A stretch of DNA of 64,000 nt from Sphingobacteriales bacterium (lineage in GTDB: Bacteria > Bacteroidota > Bacteroidia > Chitinophagales > Chitinophagaceae): assembly GCA_004144175.1 (NCBI GenBank), contig SEFT01000004.1, positions 306,001-370,000 on the forward strand. Reading direction: 5' to 3'. The notes below the pieces were generated by a model. It saw nothing but the letters and a program-made list of their open reading frames with translations, ran no database searches and was not told where the DNA came from. Both the position numbers and the translations under genes were made by a program. Every line of letters starts with the position of its first letter. Positions within the stretch are counted from its first letter, which is position 1. Below are positions 34,623 to 44,111 of this stretch, piece after piece.

Positions 34623-37421
34623 TTATTTTATCGTGATCCTGCCATGTACTTTTTTACCGGCACCAGCTATTTCGATAAAGTAGTTACCTGCTGCTAGGCC
34701 ATTTCCAAGGTTTATCGCCTGCTCTTTACCACCTTCCAGTGTAGTTTCAAATACTTTCATACCTATTACGTTTGTAACGGTAAGGTTGTAGCTACCAGCC
34801 GCACCATAAACAACAGTGAATACACCATTGTTAGGATTAGGATAGATATTCAGCCCTTTAGCTGCACTAATGTCGTTTACGTTAGTACCAAAAGCCATCA
34901 TAGCTGTAGACTGGCCAACGCAATTGTTCATGTCTGTTACTTCCACCTTATAGTTACCGGTTTGTGCGGCAGTATATGTCTGGGCATTAGCGCCGCCTAT
35001 CATATTGCCGTCTTTGTACCACTGGTATGCAGAGAATGTGCTGTTTACCGTCAGGGTAGATCCGTTCAGGCTAATGCTAGGCGTAGGCAATGCATTTACT
35101 GTTACAGACAGTATACGAGGTTCAGATGAACCGCAGCTGTTAGTTGCTACTACAGTTATATCGCCACCTGTTGTACCTACGTTTGCATTGATGGTACCTG
35201 TTGTGCTTGTACCGCTCCAGCCGTTAGGCAGTGTCCAGGTATAAGATGTAGCACCTGCCACTGAGTCGATCATGAATTCTTGCGCAGAGTTAGCACATAC
35301 AGTTGCGCTGCCGAGTATTTCATCAGGCGTCAGCATATAGCAATCGTACATTTTAGCTAAGAAGTAGTCTGTAGCACCGCCTATTGTTTCTTTAAAGCTG
35401 CCTGTTGTAGCTATATCTGTAGTGCTCGAAGTTTCGCCACCTATTATCACATCGCCGGTGTTTGTGGTAGAGATATCCATTACAGCATCTGTACCCGTGC
35501 CGCCGTAGTAGCTGGCCCAAAGGCGCTTACCGTCAGCGTGCATTCTGCCAACAAAAGCATCGGTACCGCCGGCAAGCGTTGTCTTTAAAGTCCAGGGCGC
35601 TGCTGAAGCTATGCCTGCCACACTGCTGGTATTACCTGCAAAGTAAAGCGTATTGGTAGCATCTACATGCAAGTCGGTAATACGGTCGTCAAGCAAACCA
35701 CCGTAGTATGTAGACCAGGTCTGTGTACCAGCACCGGAGAACATAGCAATAAAGCCATCCCAAACACCCCCAACAGCTGTTTGGTGTGCACCCGTAGTCG
35801 ACAACAGGAAGCTCTTGGTCATACCACCGATATATACATTGTCATTTGAGTCTACTGCTATTGAAGTAGCCTCTTCATCACCTGTACCGCCATAGTAAGT
35901 ACCCCACTGACGTACGCCATCGCCGTCGAACTTAGCAACAAATGCGTCATACGGAGAAGAACCCGTACCGTTTGCAAAAGTAGTATCGAATGCGCCGGTA
36001 GAGTAAATTTTATTGCTGGTATTTGTATGACCTACTATGTACACATAACCATCTTTATTTACGGTAACATCTTTGAGTGCCGTAAAGTTGTTTGTAGTCA
36101 GGTTATTACCACCATAAAATGTACCCCATTGACGTACACCTATGGTATCAAACTTTACCAGGAACCCATAACTACCCGATCCGCCCGAAGTTTCCTGATG
36201 CGCTCCGGTAGTGGAGATACCTGCACCTGAACCACTGCCTATTGCATATACATAGCCGCCTTTCTTGTCATATGCCAGCTCTGAGATACTTTCCCAGCTA
36301 TTGATAGCACCATAGTATGTACCCCATACACGGGCACCCGTAGCATTAAACTTCGCAAGCAAGCCCTCTTGATCGCCAGATCCTTTAGTAGCCAGATGAG
36401 CGCCTGTTGTAGCGATGCCTGACTGGCTGAATGTATATCCGCCAACGAAAACGTTGCCGTGTCCATCAGTTGCAATACCTTCCAGTCTGTCATCTAACGA
36501 ACCACCATAATAAGTAGCCCATACGGTAGCACCCATCGCATCTTTCTTTACGATGAAGCCATCATTAACAAAGCTGGACAAGCCTGTAGCAGTTGTCTGG
36601 TGAGCACCGGTTGTAGCTATATTGGACGTGCTGTTGGTATATCCTGTTATATAGATATTGCCATCCATATCAGTTGTCATACCCCTTGCAGCTTCGTCGA
36701 GGCTACCACCAAAGTAAGTCCCCCATGTAAGCGTGGGGTCTATCACCATAGCGCCATCGTAGTTACCTACATTGAAGCTCAGCACATCGCCGTTCAGCAC
36801 AAATGAAGATGCGATCTTCTCTTTTTTGCTGTTCAGTGCATAGGTATATGGTGCGTTCTCCGTAACAGTACCCATTGGGGTTCCTGCTATCAGTTTGCCA
36901 TCGGCAGCTATTGCCAGCTTAGTAGCACCGGCGTATTTCATCTTGATGTCAGATGGCTTACCACCTTGTTTCACCACGAATTCATATTTCAGGTTGCTGC
37001 CTTCAGAATAGATAACCCAGTCGATATTAGGGTATACATTCTGATACACAACACGGCTGTATGAAAAAGCCCTGGCTCCTTCCAAGCCCGGTGTGTAGTA
37101 TGTTTCGTGGTAGTTGTTCTTCTGTTCCTTCACCACCTTGGCATTCGCGTTAGCGCCTACCAGCGTCACGTCCATACGGTACATGTTGAGTGCTGCAGGT
37201 GCAGTTTCGGTAGCTTCTGTTTTCGCAGCAAACTGGTAGTGCATGGCATTGTTGCCGATAAAAATGTTCATGTTCTCGCCCGGAACTTTGAACTGAATGT
37301 CTTTTCTTGTATTGTGGTTTTGATCGGTCACCTGTCCTACGTTCTCGATAAAGGACACAGAAGACGAGCGCGCGCCGCACAACAGAGGAAGACATACAAA
37401 GAGAGATAAAAGTCTACGCAT
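34623..37421 (-). CDS. T9SS-secreted SBBP-repeat surface protein
   Basis: The 932-residue protein has a signal peptide (MRRLLSLFVCLPLLCGARS) and an N-terminal domain opening SFIENVGQVTDQNHN, typical of SBBP-repeat proteins of Bacteroidota. About ten blade repeats follow (WGTYYGG.LDE..., GNVYIGG-type strands, then IATTGAHQT). After these come a Cys-bearing Ig/PKD-like module (about 700-840) and a type A sorting domain (IYPNPNNGVFTVVYG). Each blade reports aromatic WG/WS..YYGG and T-T-G-A-H motifs. It should form a large propeller or solenoid at the cell surface. Ligand unknown. Confidence 0.9.
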   Translation of the reverse strand: MRRLLSLFVCLPLLCGARSSSVSFIENVGQVTDQNHNTRKDIQFKVPGENMNIFIGNNAMHYQFAAKTEATETAPAALNMYRMDVTLVGANANAKVVKEQKNNYHETYYTPGLEGARAFSYSRVVYQNVYPNIDWVIYSEGSNLKYEFVVKQGGKPSDIKMKYAGATKLAIAADGKLIAGTPMGTVTENAPYTYALNSKKEKIASSFVLNGDVLSFNVGNYDGAMVIDPTLTWGTYFGGSLDEAARGMTTDMDGNIYITGYTNSTSNIATTGAHQTTATGLSSFVNDGFIVKKDAMGATVWATYYGGSLDDRLEGIATDGHGNVFVGGYTFSQSGIATTGAHLATKGSGDQEGLLAKFNATGARVWGTYYGAINSWESISELAYDKKGGYVYAIGSGSGAGISTTGAHQETSGGSGSYGFLVKFDTIGVRQWGTFYGGNNLTTNNFTALKDVTVNKDGYVYIVGHTNTSNKIYSTGAFDTTFANGTGSSPYDAFVAKFDGDGVRQWGTYYGGTGDEEATSIAVDSNDNVYIGGMTKSFLLSTTGAHQTAVGGVWDGFIAMFSGAGTQTWSTYYGGLLDDRITDLHVDATNTLYFAGNTSSVAGIASAAPWTLKTTLAGGTDAFVGRMHADGKRLWASYYGGTGTDAVMDISTTNTGDVIIGGETSSTTDIATTGSFKETIGGATDYFLAKMYDCYMLTPDEILGSATVCANSAQEFMIDSVAGATSYTWTLPNGWSGTSTTGTINANVGTTGGDITVVATNSCGSSEPRILSVTVNALPTPSISLNGSTLTVNSTFSAYQWYKDGNMIGGANAQTYTAAQTGNYKVEVTDMNNCVGQSTAMMAFGTNVNDISAAKGLNIYPNPNNGVFTVVYGAAGSYNLTVTNVIGMKVFETTLEGGKEQAINLGNGLAAGNYFIEIAGAGKKVHGRITIK

Positions 37422-38029
37422 CTTGGTTCTGTTTTAATTTTTTAAGAGGTAATTATTTATTTAGTGATCATGCACCAAGCGGATACAGGTATTACAGCAT
37501 AACAGCACAAAGCCGCAGTAGTACTTACTGTGCTTACATCACACGTCTCGCCTTCTTACACAAAATCCGTCTTAGCGAACAAGACTAAAAAATAATTGTA
37601 CCAATAGATGAGCTTTTAGGCAATGCGCTGCATATTGTTGCTGGTAGCGCATGCAGCTTAATTTATAAAGCTTTGATGCTAACTTTTTTATCACTTAGTG
37701 CTGTCGCTCCGGTTCTCGCAATTTTTCTTGTCAGCTGCATTATCTTTTTGTGATTACTACAGATGTTGCTCATACACAATGTGGTCTTCCCAAACCTCAT
37801 ACAATACCACAATTGAGGCAAACAAAAGCCTCTTTAAGCTGCATTTAAGTTTGCTTATCTCAAAGTCCTTGAGGCGATCGTGAAACGAAACATTCAACAG
37901 TTAAAGAAAATTCTGTATTCCGTAAAACGCTGATCTTCAGTGGCACAATTTTATTAAACAGGTGATGCTTTGAACATCAAAACGTTTTTTTATTTCGTTG
38001 GCGTAACTTGCCCTTAAAGCTGCTTCACT
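37422..38029. other. Long intergenic region between divergent genes
   Basis: These 608 bases separate the minus-strand SBBP gene and the + strand kinase gene at 38030. I see no convincing gene. An imperfect hairpin ATGCGCT / AGCGCAT occurs at 37623-37629 and 37646-37652, and AT-rich promoter sequence lies near both ends. It could hold two divergent promoters or a small RNA, but nothing decisive is visible. Confidence 0.35.
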
Positions 38030-40885
38030 GTGTCTGAGATTATAAATACATCGTTACTGTCCGGCATCTCACAGTTGCCCGGGCTTGCCTTATATATACG
38101 CGACCATCATCTGGAGACATATGCCCGTCAGCAGGTCATGCTGTCGCGTGAGTATGATATTCCTTTGCTGAAATTATTTTCAACTTTCAGCGACGAACAG
38201 CTTTTCCAGATAACAGTACCGGCAGCTACGGAGTTTCTTAATTCGCTTATCGATAATAATATAGAAGCATATATAAACGAGGCAAAGGACAAATGGATAA
38301 ATAACCGGCTGCCCCACCTCGTAGGCAAGGACGATATAGAGATGGAGGATGTTACCCTCATGAGCCTTGTGCGTAAACGGAACCTATCTGACTTTGTAGT
38401 ACGATACACCCCAGACCTGAGCATACGGCAGCAGTTGCGTATTGAGCTGGATAATTACTTTACTTGCTATAATCAAATATTTACAGGCGTTTACATCAGC
38501 ATACTGAAGGAAAAAATAAACAGGGAAGCCAAAATAAAAGAAAACGAAGAAAGGCTGAGGTTGGCAACTGAATCGGCGGAGCTAGGCACTTGGGATGTAA
38601 ATATCAACACCCGAGCTACCATAGTATCGGACAAGTGCAGCGAGATCCTTGGCTTGTCAGCTATGAAGGAACATAGTTTTGAGGCATTTCTCGACTGTGT
38701 ACATTCTGATGATAAAGAACTGGTAGGCCAAAGCATGGCAAAGGTGATAAATGGTCAGCTTACAAAGCCTGACTTTTCGCTGGAGTATCGCATTATGCGC
38801 GCTACCGATGGAAAGATGCGCTGGGTAAGGGCAAATGGAACTATGATAGCGGACGGAGAAGGAAGGCAATACCGTGCACTCGGCACTATCATGGACATTA
38901 CGGAGGCGAAACTAGCCGATGACCTGCTTAAAGAAAGTGAAAAGCAGTTTCGCCAACTGGCAGACTCTATGCCGCAAATGGTATGGGTGACTGCGCAGGA
39001 TGGAGCGATCGACTACTTTAACCAGCGCTGGATAGACTATACAGGCGTATCTACTAGTACAGCAAACCGCGACTGGAACTATATGATACACCCGGATGAT
39101 GTACCAGAAGGCAAAAATGCCTGGGAGCGGTCACTGTCAACAGGGCAAACATTTGAAGTAGAATACCGTATTAAGAACCAACATACGGGCGAGTATCGGT
39201 GGTTTCTGGTGCGTGGGGTGCCGGTTAAGGATGAACAGGGAACCATCACTAAATGGTTTGGCACCTGTACCGATATACACGATAGCAGGGAGAAGGATGA
39301 GTTCCTGAAATTGCAGGCACGCATCATCGATAGCATGAACGAAGGTGTAATGGTACTGGATGATGAGGGCTGTATCCAATATACCAATGCCGCACAGGAT
39401 AGAATTGCAGGATACGAATCGGGTGAGCTGATAGGACAGCACGTATCGATATTGAATGCACAGGAGCAGGAGCAGGACCAGCAAAAAATACTTGCCGAAC
39501 TACAGCAATTGAACGAACAGGGAAGTATTACAAATGAATGGCACAACAGAAGGAAAGACGGTAGTCATTTCTATACACAGTCATTTACCACCATACTGCA
39601 ACGCGACGGGCATAAACAGTTGGTATCGATACAACGTGATATAACAGAAGAAAAACAGCATAAAAAGGTACTGGAAGAAAGCGAAAGGCTCTTCCGTATG
39701 CTGGCCGAGCAATCGCCGACGCTTATATGGATGTCAGACAACAAGGGCGATGTTATCTACTGCAATAATGAGTTGCTGAACTATGCGGGATTCCCCGGCA
39801 CAGAGGCTTTTTCACAGCTAAAACAGGAAGATGTAATACACCCATCAGACCTGGAGGCCGTGTATGATGCTTACAGGGTAGGCCATGAGGACTTACGTCC
39901 CTTCTCTATGGAGTGCAGGCTAAGACAGGCTTCTACGGGGCAATATCGCCGTTTCATATTTAAGGGTGTACCGCGTTTTGCCGATGGAGTATTTAATGGC
40001 TTCATAGGTTCGGCTATTGACATAGAAGAACAAATGAAAACAGCTGATGAGCTGGAGCAGCGCGTGAATGAGCGCACGAAGGAATTGGTAGAAGCAAATG
40101 CAAAACTGGCTGTATCCAATCAGGAGCTGGAGCAATTTGCCTACGTAGCCAGCCACGATTTGCAAGAGCCATTAAGAAAGATACAGGCCTTCGGCGACAT
40201 ATTGAACAACCGATACAAAGACCAGCTGGAAGAAAGCGGCAGAGATATGATAACCCGTATGCAGTCGGCAGCCGACCGTATGAAGGTGCTCATAGAAGAC
40301 CTGCTATCCTACTCGCGCGTGAGCAGGAAGGTAGATATGGACTACCTCGACCTGAATAAAATAGCCGGCGAGGTGATCAGCGACCTATATACATCTATTA
40401 TTGAGAAGAAAGCGAAAGTAAACGTACAGCCACTTCAACCGATAAAAGGAAATGCGCTTCACATCAGGCAACTTTTACAAAACCTGATCGGAAATGCGCT
40501 TAAGTTTACAAGGGAGGGGGTTACTCCCGAAATATCGGTCACATCACAGATCGTTGATGGTGCAGATAGCGGTTTCTCACTGCATGGAAATGCCGGAAAA
40601 AACCAATACCAGCTCATTGAGATAAGCGACAATGGCATCGGCTTTGAGCAACAGTACGCTGAGAAGATATTCCAGATGTTCCAGCGGCTACATGGCCGCG
40701 GCGAGTTTGCCGGCTCGGGTGTCGGGCTTTCTATTGTGCAAAAAGTAATAGAAAATCACAGCGGGCAAATACAGGCAATAGGTACCCCCGGCGAAGGAGC
40801 TACATTCAGAATACTGCTGCCACTATACAGTGCGGATGAACAAGTAGCAATAGAAGTAAATCAGGAAGCACAGCTGCTCAACTAA
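38030..40885 (+). CDS. Soluble multi-PAS sensor histidine kinase
   Basis: The 951-residue protein starts at GTG 38030. A helical N-terminal region (about 1-165) unlike a named sensor domain is followed by four PAS domains (about 175-300, 305-425, 430-550, 553-680), and a coiled-coil leads into HisKA with SHDLQEPLRKIQAFGDIL (His709). HATPase follows with NLIGNALKFTR, ISDNGIGFEQQYAEKIF and GSGVGLSIVQKV. This catalytic module is nearly the same as in the kinase at 44112, so the two are paralogues. No transmembrane segments. It may act with the single-domain response regulator at 43592. Confidence 0.9.
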   Translation: MSEIINTSLLSGISQLPGLALYIRDHHLETYARQQVMLSREYDIPLLKLFSTFSDEQLFQITVPAATEFLNSLIDNNIEAYINEAKDKWINNRLPHLVGKDDIEMEDVTLMSLVRKRNLSDFVVRYTPDLSIRQQLRIELDNYFTCYNQIFTGVYISILKEKINREAKIKENEERLRLATESAELGTWDVNINTRATIVSDKCSEILGLSAMKEHSFEAFLDCVHSDDKELVGQSMAKVINGQLTKPDFSLEYRIMRATDGKMRWVRANGTMIADGEGRQYRALGTIMDITEAKLADDLLKESEKQFRQLADSMPQMVWVTAQDGAIDYFNQRWIDYTGVSTSTANRDWNYMIHPDDVPEGKNAWERSLSTGQTFEVEYRIKNQHTGEYRWFLVRGVPVKDEQGTITKWFGTCTDIHDSREKDEFLKLQARIIDSMNEGVMVLDDEGCIQYTNAAQDRIAGYESGELIGQHVSILNAQEQEQDQQKILAELQQLNEQGSITNEWHNRRKDGSHFYTQSFTTILQRDGHKQLVSIQRDITEEKQHKKVLEESERLFRMLAEQSPTLIWMSDNKGDVIYCNNELLNYAGFPGTEAFSQLKQEDVIHPSDLEAVYDAYRVGHEDLRPFSMECRLRQASTGQYRRFIFKGVPRFADGVFNGFIGSAIDIEEQMKTADELEQRVNERTKELVEANAKLAVSNQELEQFAYVASHDLQEPLRKIQAFGDILNNRYKDQLEESGRDMITRMQSAADRMKVLIEDLLSYSRVSRKVDMDYLDLNKIAGEVISDLYTSIIEKKAKVNVQPLQPIKGNALHIRQLLQNLIGNALKFTREGVTPEISVTSQIVDGADSGFSLHGNAGKNQYQLIEISDNGIGFEQQYAEKIFQMFQRLHGRGEFAGSGVGLSIVQKVIENHSGQIQAIGTPGEGATFRILLPLYSADEQVAIEVNQEAQLLN

Positions 40886-40891
40886 AGCAAG

Positions 40892-41392
40892 CTACAATTC
40901 TACTATTTCTGAAGTATGCGCAGATGTAAACTTCTGCGAGTACTTGTTTTCTCCTCTCCGTACCTGGCACATGTCCTGCTGCTCTTTGTATTGGGTAGTA
41001 AGTATATTGTTGAACACCGCGAGGCGTTTTGCATTTGTTACAGTTACAGGTATCCGGTAAAGAAAAGTAGTTCCATTGAATTCACTCATCTTAAAAGACT
41101 GCAGCTTGCCGGCAGGCAACAAAACACCATCCAGCTTTAGATTGAAATGTCGTACGAAATAACGGCTCATTGCCGCCAGCGAACTGCCTACTGAAGCTTT
41201 ATTGAACGGATCGATCTTCACATTCTGCTCCTCCTGTAGTGCCACGGCTATATCATCCATAAACACCCTGAACTCTACGCTGATATACTTTTGCCCCTGC
41301 TCCCATTTTACAGCGGTATAGCTCATTTTCAGCGGATGTGCCGTTGCCACCGAAGCCCATAGTAAAACAATAAGCAACAATACGATCCTCAC
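40892..41392 (-). CDS. DUF6702 family periplasmic protein
   Basis: The 166-residue protein has a signal peptide (VLLLIVLLWASVATA) followed by HPLKMSYTAVKW, the hallmark of DUF6702 proteins. Strand-rich mature part. The start is GTG 41392, overlapping the stop of the HupE/UreJ-like gene by four bases (GTGA), so it is translationally coupled. In other bacteria a HupE-type membrane part follows an N-terminal extracytoplasmic domain; here the two are separate adjacent genes (inference). Confidence 0.8.
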   Translation of the reverse strand: MRIVLLLIVLLWASVATAHPLKMSYTAVKWEQGQKYISVEFRVFMDDIAVALQEEQNVKIDPFNKASVGSSLAAMSRYFVRHFNLKLDGVLLPAGKLQSFKMSEFNGTTFLYRIPVTVTNAKRLAVFNNILTTQYKEQQDMCQVRRGENKYSQKFTSAHTSEIVEL

Positions 41393-42030
41393 TGCGTCAA
41401 ACTGTTTATAACAAGTGTAATGGCTACACCGGCTGCTGCGCCGCTCACTACCAATATGTATTTTTCAAAAGAGACTTTCAGGTACCGCAGCAGTATGTAC
41501 AGCACCAGCATCAGTACTACCACTGCCACTATCTGCCCGGCCTCTACACCGAGGTTAAAAGCCAGCAGCTGCTTTACAATGCTATCCTCCTCACCCATCA
41601 AAAAACGGAAGCTGCCCGCGAAGCCCATACCATGCACCAGTCCAAAGAATAATGCGGTGAGATAATTGATGCTCTGCTTACCCGAGAATACACGCTGCTG
41701 CGACAACTCATTACTGCGCGATGCGAAGTAGATATTGTTGGCAGCAGTCAGCGCAATGGTAACAGGGATGGCTGTTTCTACCAGCTTAGGCGGCAGACCT
41801 ATCAAGTCGAATGCGGCGAGCGCCAGCGTCACCGAGTGGCCTATGGTGAATGCGGTGACTAGTATCAGCAGCTTGCGCCATTGCTGCGGACGATAGAATG
41901 CACACAGCGCAACAATGAATAGTATATGATCATATGCCGTAGCACTCAGTATATGCGATACGCCTATATCAAAGTACTGGCGAAACTCTGAATCAACTGC
42001 CAGCGATGCCCGCTCATGCAATAGTATCAT
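41389..42030 (-). CDS. HupE/UreJ-family membrane protein
   Basis: The 213-residue protein has about six membrane segments. Its motifs IGVSHILSATAYDHILFIVAL and FTIGHSVTLALAAFD, plus FGLVHGMGFAGSF, match the HupE/UreJ family (histidines in HI..YDH, GHS and VHG), thought to move nickel or other metals across the membrane. It is the first gene of the overlapping pair with DUF6702 and begins 5 bases after the pirin gene's end, so pirin, HupE and DUF6702 appear to be one operon. Confidence 0.85.
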   Translation of the reverse strand: MILLHERASLAVDSEFRQYFDIGVSHILSATAYDHILFIVALCAFYRPQQWRKLLILVTAFTIGHSVTLALAAFDLIGLPPKLVETAIPVTIALTAANNIYFASRSNELSQQRVFSGKQSINYLTALFFGLVHGMGFAGSFRFLMGEEDSIVKQLLAFNLGVEAGQIVAVVVLMLVLYILLRYLKVSFEKYILVVSGAAAGVAITLVINSLTQ

Positions 42031-42035
42031 ACTGC

Positions 42036-42854
42036 TTAGTCTTTCATAGGTACTTCCATTATCAGATACCTGCTTGGTGCAGTTGTTTGCAGCGCTATCT
42101 TATCGGTATTCCATATGCCAATGCCGTCCCTCCGGTTTAGCTCCATGCCATTCCATTTGGCACCGCCTTCTATCAAAAACAGGTACAGGCCATTGCGCTT
42201 GTCATGCAATGTATAGTTGACATGCTCCCCCTTCTTAAACTCCCCTATTACGAACCACGAACGCTGATGGATCGGCATAGCCACGGCATCGTCGGGCGCT
42301 ACTATGGTCAGCCACTTACCCTTCTGTGCGCTCATCTCAAAGTCCTTCTGCCCATACGATGGCGTCAGGCCACGCTTGTCGGGGTTCACCCATATTTGCA
42401 GTAGTGTACTGCTGTCCGTTTCCGAGCCGTTCTTCTCGCTGTGGTATATGCCGGTACCGGCGGTCATTGTTTGTATAGTAAAGGTTTTGCCATTTGCGCG
42501 TATCACACCTTTGCCACCTTTGGTATCTTCATGCGCCAGGCTGCCGTGCAGCGGTATGGTAATGATCTCCATATCGCGGTGCGGGTGCATACCGAAGCCA
42601 CTGCCACCTTTTATCCAGTCGTCATTCAGTACGCGCAGCGCGCCGAAGTTCATCCTCTCGGGATCATAGTAGTCGTTAAAGCTGAAGGTATGGTTGCTGC
42701 GCAGCCAGTCGGCCTGTGAACCGCCGCGCGTATTGGCTTTATGCAGTATGTATTTAGGCTTATTATTCTTTTTATCCTGGGCAATAGCCACCGTAGAGCC
42801 CAAAGCTGCCAATGTGATCACGAGGCTTTTTATAGAAAGACGCAACTTATTCAT
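42036..42854 (-). CDS. Pirin family protein with signal peptide
   Basis: The 272-residue protein has pirin bicupin features: FGMHPHRDMEII (His90 and His92) and GIYHSEKNG (His138 and Glu140). These match the His-x-His ... His-x-Glu iron site of human pirin (His56, His58, His101, Glu103), with near-identical spacing. Pirins act as quercetinases or as transcription cofactors, and most are cytosolic. Here residues 1-26 form a signal peptide (SLVITLAALGSTVAIAQ), so it is probably exported. First gene of an operon with HupE and DUF6702. Substrate unknown. Confidence 0.88.
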   Translation of the reverse strand: MNKLRLSIKSLVITLAALGSTVAIAQDKKNNKPKYILHKANTRGGSQADWLRSNHTFSFNDYYDPERMNFGALRVLNDDWIKGGSGFGMHPHRDMEIITIPLHGSLAHEDTKGGKGVIRANGKTFTIQTMTAGTGIYHSEKNGSETDSSTLLQIWVNPDKRGLTPSYGQKDFEMSAQKGKWLTIVAPDDAVAMPIHQRSWFVIGEFKKGEHVNYTLHDKRNGLYLFLIEGGAKWNGMELNRRDGIGIWNTDKIALQTTAPSRYLIMEVPMKD

Positions 42855-42904
42855 CCCACCGAAATTAGCAACTATTTCAGCACCGGCGGATGATGGCAGT
42901 ATAG

Positions 42905-43306
42905 CTACTGATTATTGGCAGCAAAATCGACATGGTCTTTATGCATGAAGTAGGCAAATATCATCAGAAGCGACATCATAACGCTGGTCAGCATGAGTGC
43001 ATATCCTATTCCAAAGTATTGCATTGGCCTGCTATAGTGGTCGATGCCAGAGCAGTAGTCTATAAGGTCGTCAGTGATGGCCAGCGTAAGGTAAGCCCAG
43101 AGCAGCAGGCTAGCTACCCCAAACCATAACAGAACCACAGTATGGCGCAGCAGAAATGCAATGAAACAAAGCAGGAAAAACAGCAGATCGCTCCAGCGGA
43201 ATAACCCATTCGCGACCGTTGAAAAGAAATTGATGGCCGACAGTACCAGAAAGTATCCTGTAGCAACTGCTTTGAAGATAGCTAACCGCTTTGGCTTTAT
43301 CCACAT
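42905..43306 (-). CDS. Small integral membrane protein
   Basis: The 133-residue protein has four hydrophobic segments (VATGYFLVLSAINFF, WSDLLFFLLCFIAFLL, VVLLWFGVASLLLWAYLTL, YALMLTSVMMSLLMIFAYF). No known motif. It is 51 bases upstream of the pirin gene on the same strand and may belong to that operon. Function unknown. Confidence 0.6.
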   Translation of the reverse strand: MWIKPKRLAIFKAVATGYFLVLSAINFFSTVANGLFRWSDLLFFLLCFIAFLLRHTVVLLWFGVASLLLWAYLTLAITDDLIDYCSGIDHYSRPMQYFGIGYALMLTSVMMSLLMIFAYFMHKDHVDFAANNQ

Positions 43307-43580
43307 ACACTATAAAACGGTGCGAACTATGCATTATTGCTTGAAAGTCAATACTGGCCCTGCTATCATTCAAAGCTGGCCCGACCAATAACAAAAAGTT
43401 AACAACAATGAATAAATACTGGGTGATTCTCACTAACTTGCATATAGAAACCGGTCGTATAGCTTATCGGCCATTGTAGTGATATAGGAGTTGTGACAAA
43501 AATGACAGTGCATATTGTCTTTTACCAACACTGAAATATTACGGAATGGAGACCTGCTACCGACTAACTGTGAGACATAA

Positions 43581-43587
43581 GGGAGGT
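43581..43587 (+). promoter_or_regulatory. Canonical Shine-Dalgarno sequence
   Basis: GGGAGGT lies 4 bases before ATG 43592. Almost no other gene in this window has such a site, as expected for Bacteroidota, so this gene's translation may be unusually efficient. Confidence 0.7.
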
Positions 43588-43591
43588 AATC

Positions 43592-43987
43592 ATGAACACA
43601 AATAAATTGGTTGTCATCGAAGACGATGATATACACTATTTCATACTGGGCAAGCTGTTAAAGGATATTGGCTATACACCCGACCAAATTATAAGGTGCA
43701 GCTGTATAGAAGATATCTACAGTGTAGACCTTGACGATGTTTACTGTGTATTTTCCGACCTTGTACTACCGGACGCCAAGCGCGGAACCACATTCTCCAT
43801 CATATCTGCGCATTTCGAGGGCAAACCGATCATCGTTCTTACCAGCTCGTACGGCCACGAGATGGCTGAAGAGACACGCAAAATGGGTGCTAAAGAATAC
43901 CTGTTAAAAGGCAAGATCAGCTCCGAAGTATTGCGCAAAGCAATCAACTCTGCCGTTGGTGCTTTTGAGCGTGGTATAGCTGTATAG
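43592..43987 (+). CDS. Single-domain response regulator
   Basis: The 131-residue protein is a lone receiver domain: EDDD at the N-terminus, phosphoacceptor Asp56 in VFSDLVLPDAK, LTSS with the conserved Thr, and Lys in YLLKG. It has no DNA-binding output. Such regulators act by protein contact or as phosphate sinks or relays. It sits between two paralogous histidine kinase genes and 124 bases upstream of the second, which makes those kinases likely partners (inference). Confidence 0.9.
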   Translation: MNTNKLVVIEDDDIHYFILGKLLKDIGYTPDQIIRCSCIEDIYSVDLDDVYCVFSDLVLPDAKRGTTFSIISAHFEGKPIIVLTSSYGHEMAEETRKMGAKEYLLKGKISSEVLRKAINSAVGAFERGIAV

Positions 43988-44111
43988 ATGCCCCTTTCAT
44001 AGAGCGGGATAATCAACGAATCATATATTTCCGGCAGCCTTTGTCTGTATTTGCTCCCTTTCGGGTAGCAACCTCATGGCTCGTTTATTTTATTAGCTAG
44101 CTCATATCGTT

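Noticed and set aside
34266..34697. A 143-codon frame across the repeat tract
   Set aside because: It is built only of the Ser/Thr/His/Pro/Phe codons forced by the C/T/A repeat and then runs into the 3' end of the opposing gene.
34623..37421. Repeats inside the SBBP gene as a mobile or CRISPR element
   Set aside because: The repeats are in frame and encode blade motifs; they are protein domain repeats.
37698..37883. A 61-codon frame in the 37.4-38.0 kb gap
   Set aside because: Its composition is Ser/Phe/Leu rich with no start context; no conservation signs are visible.
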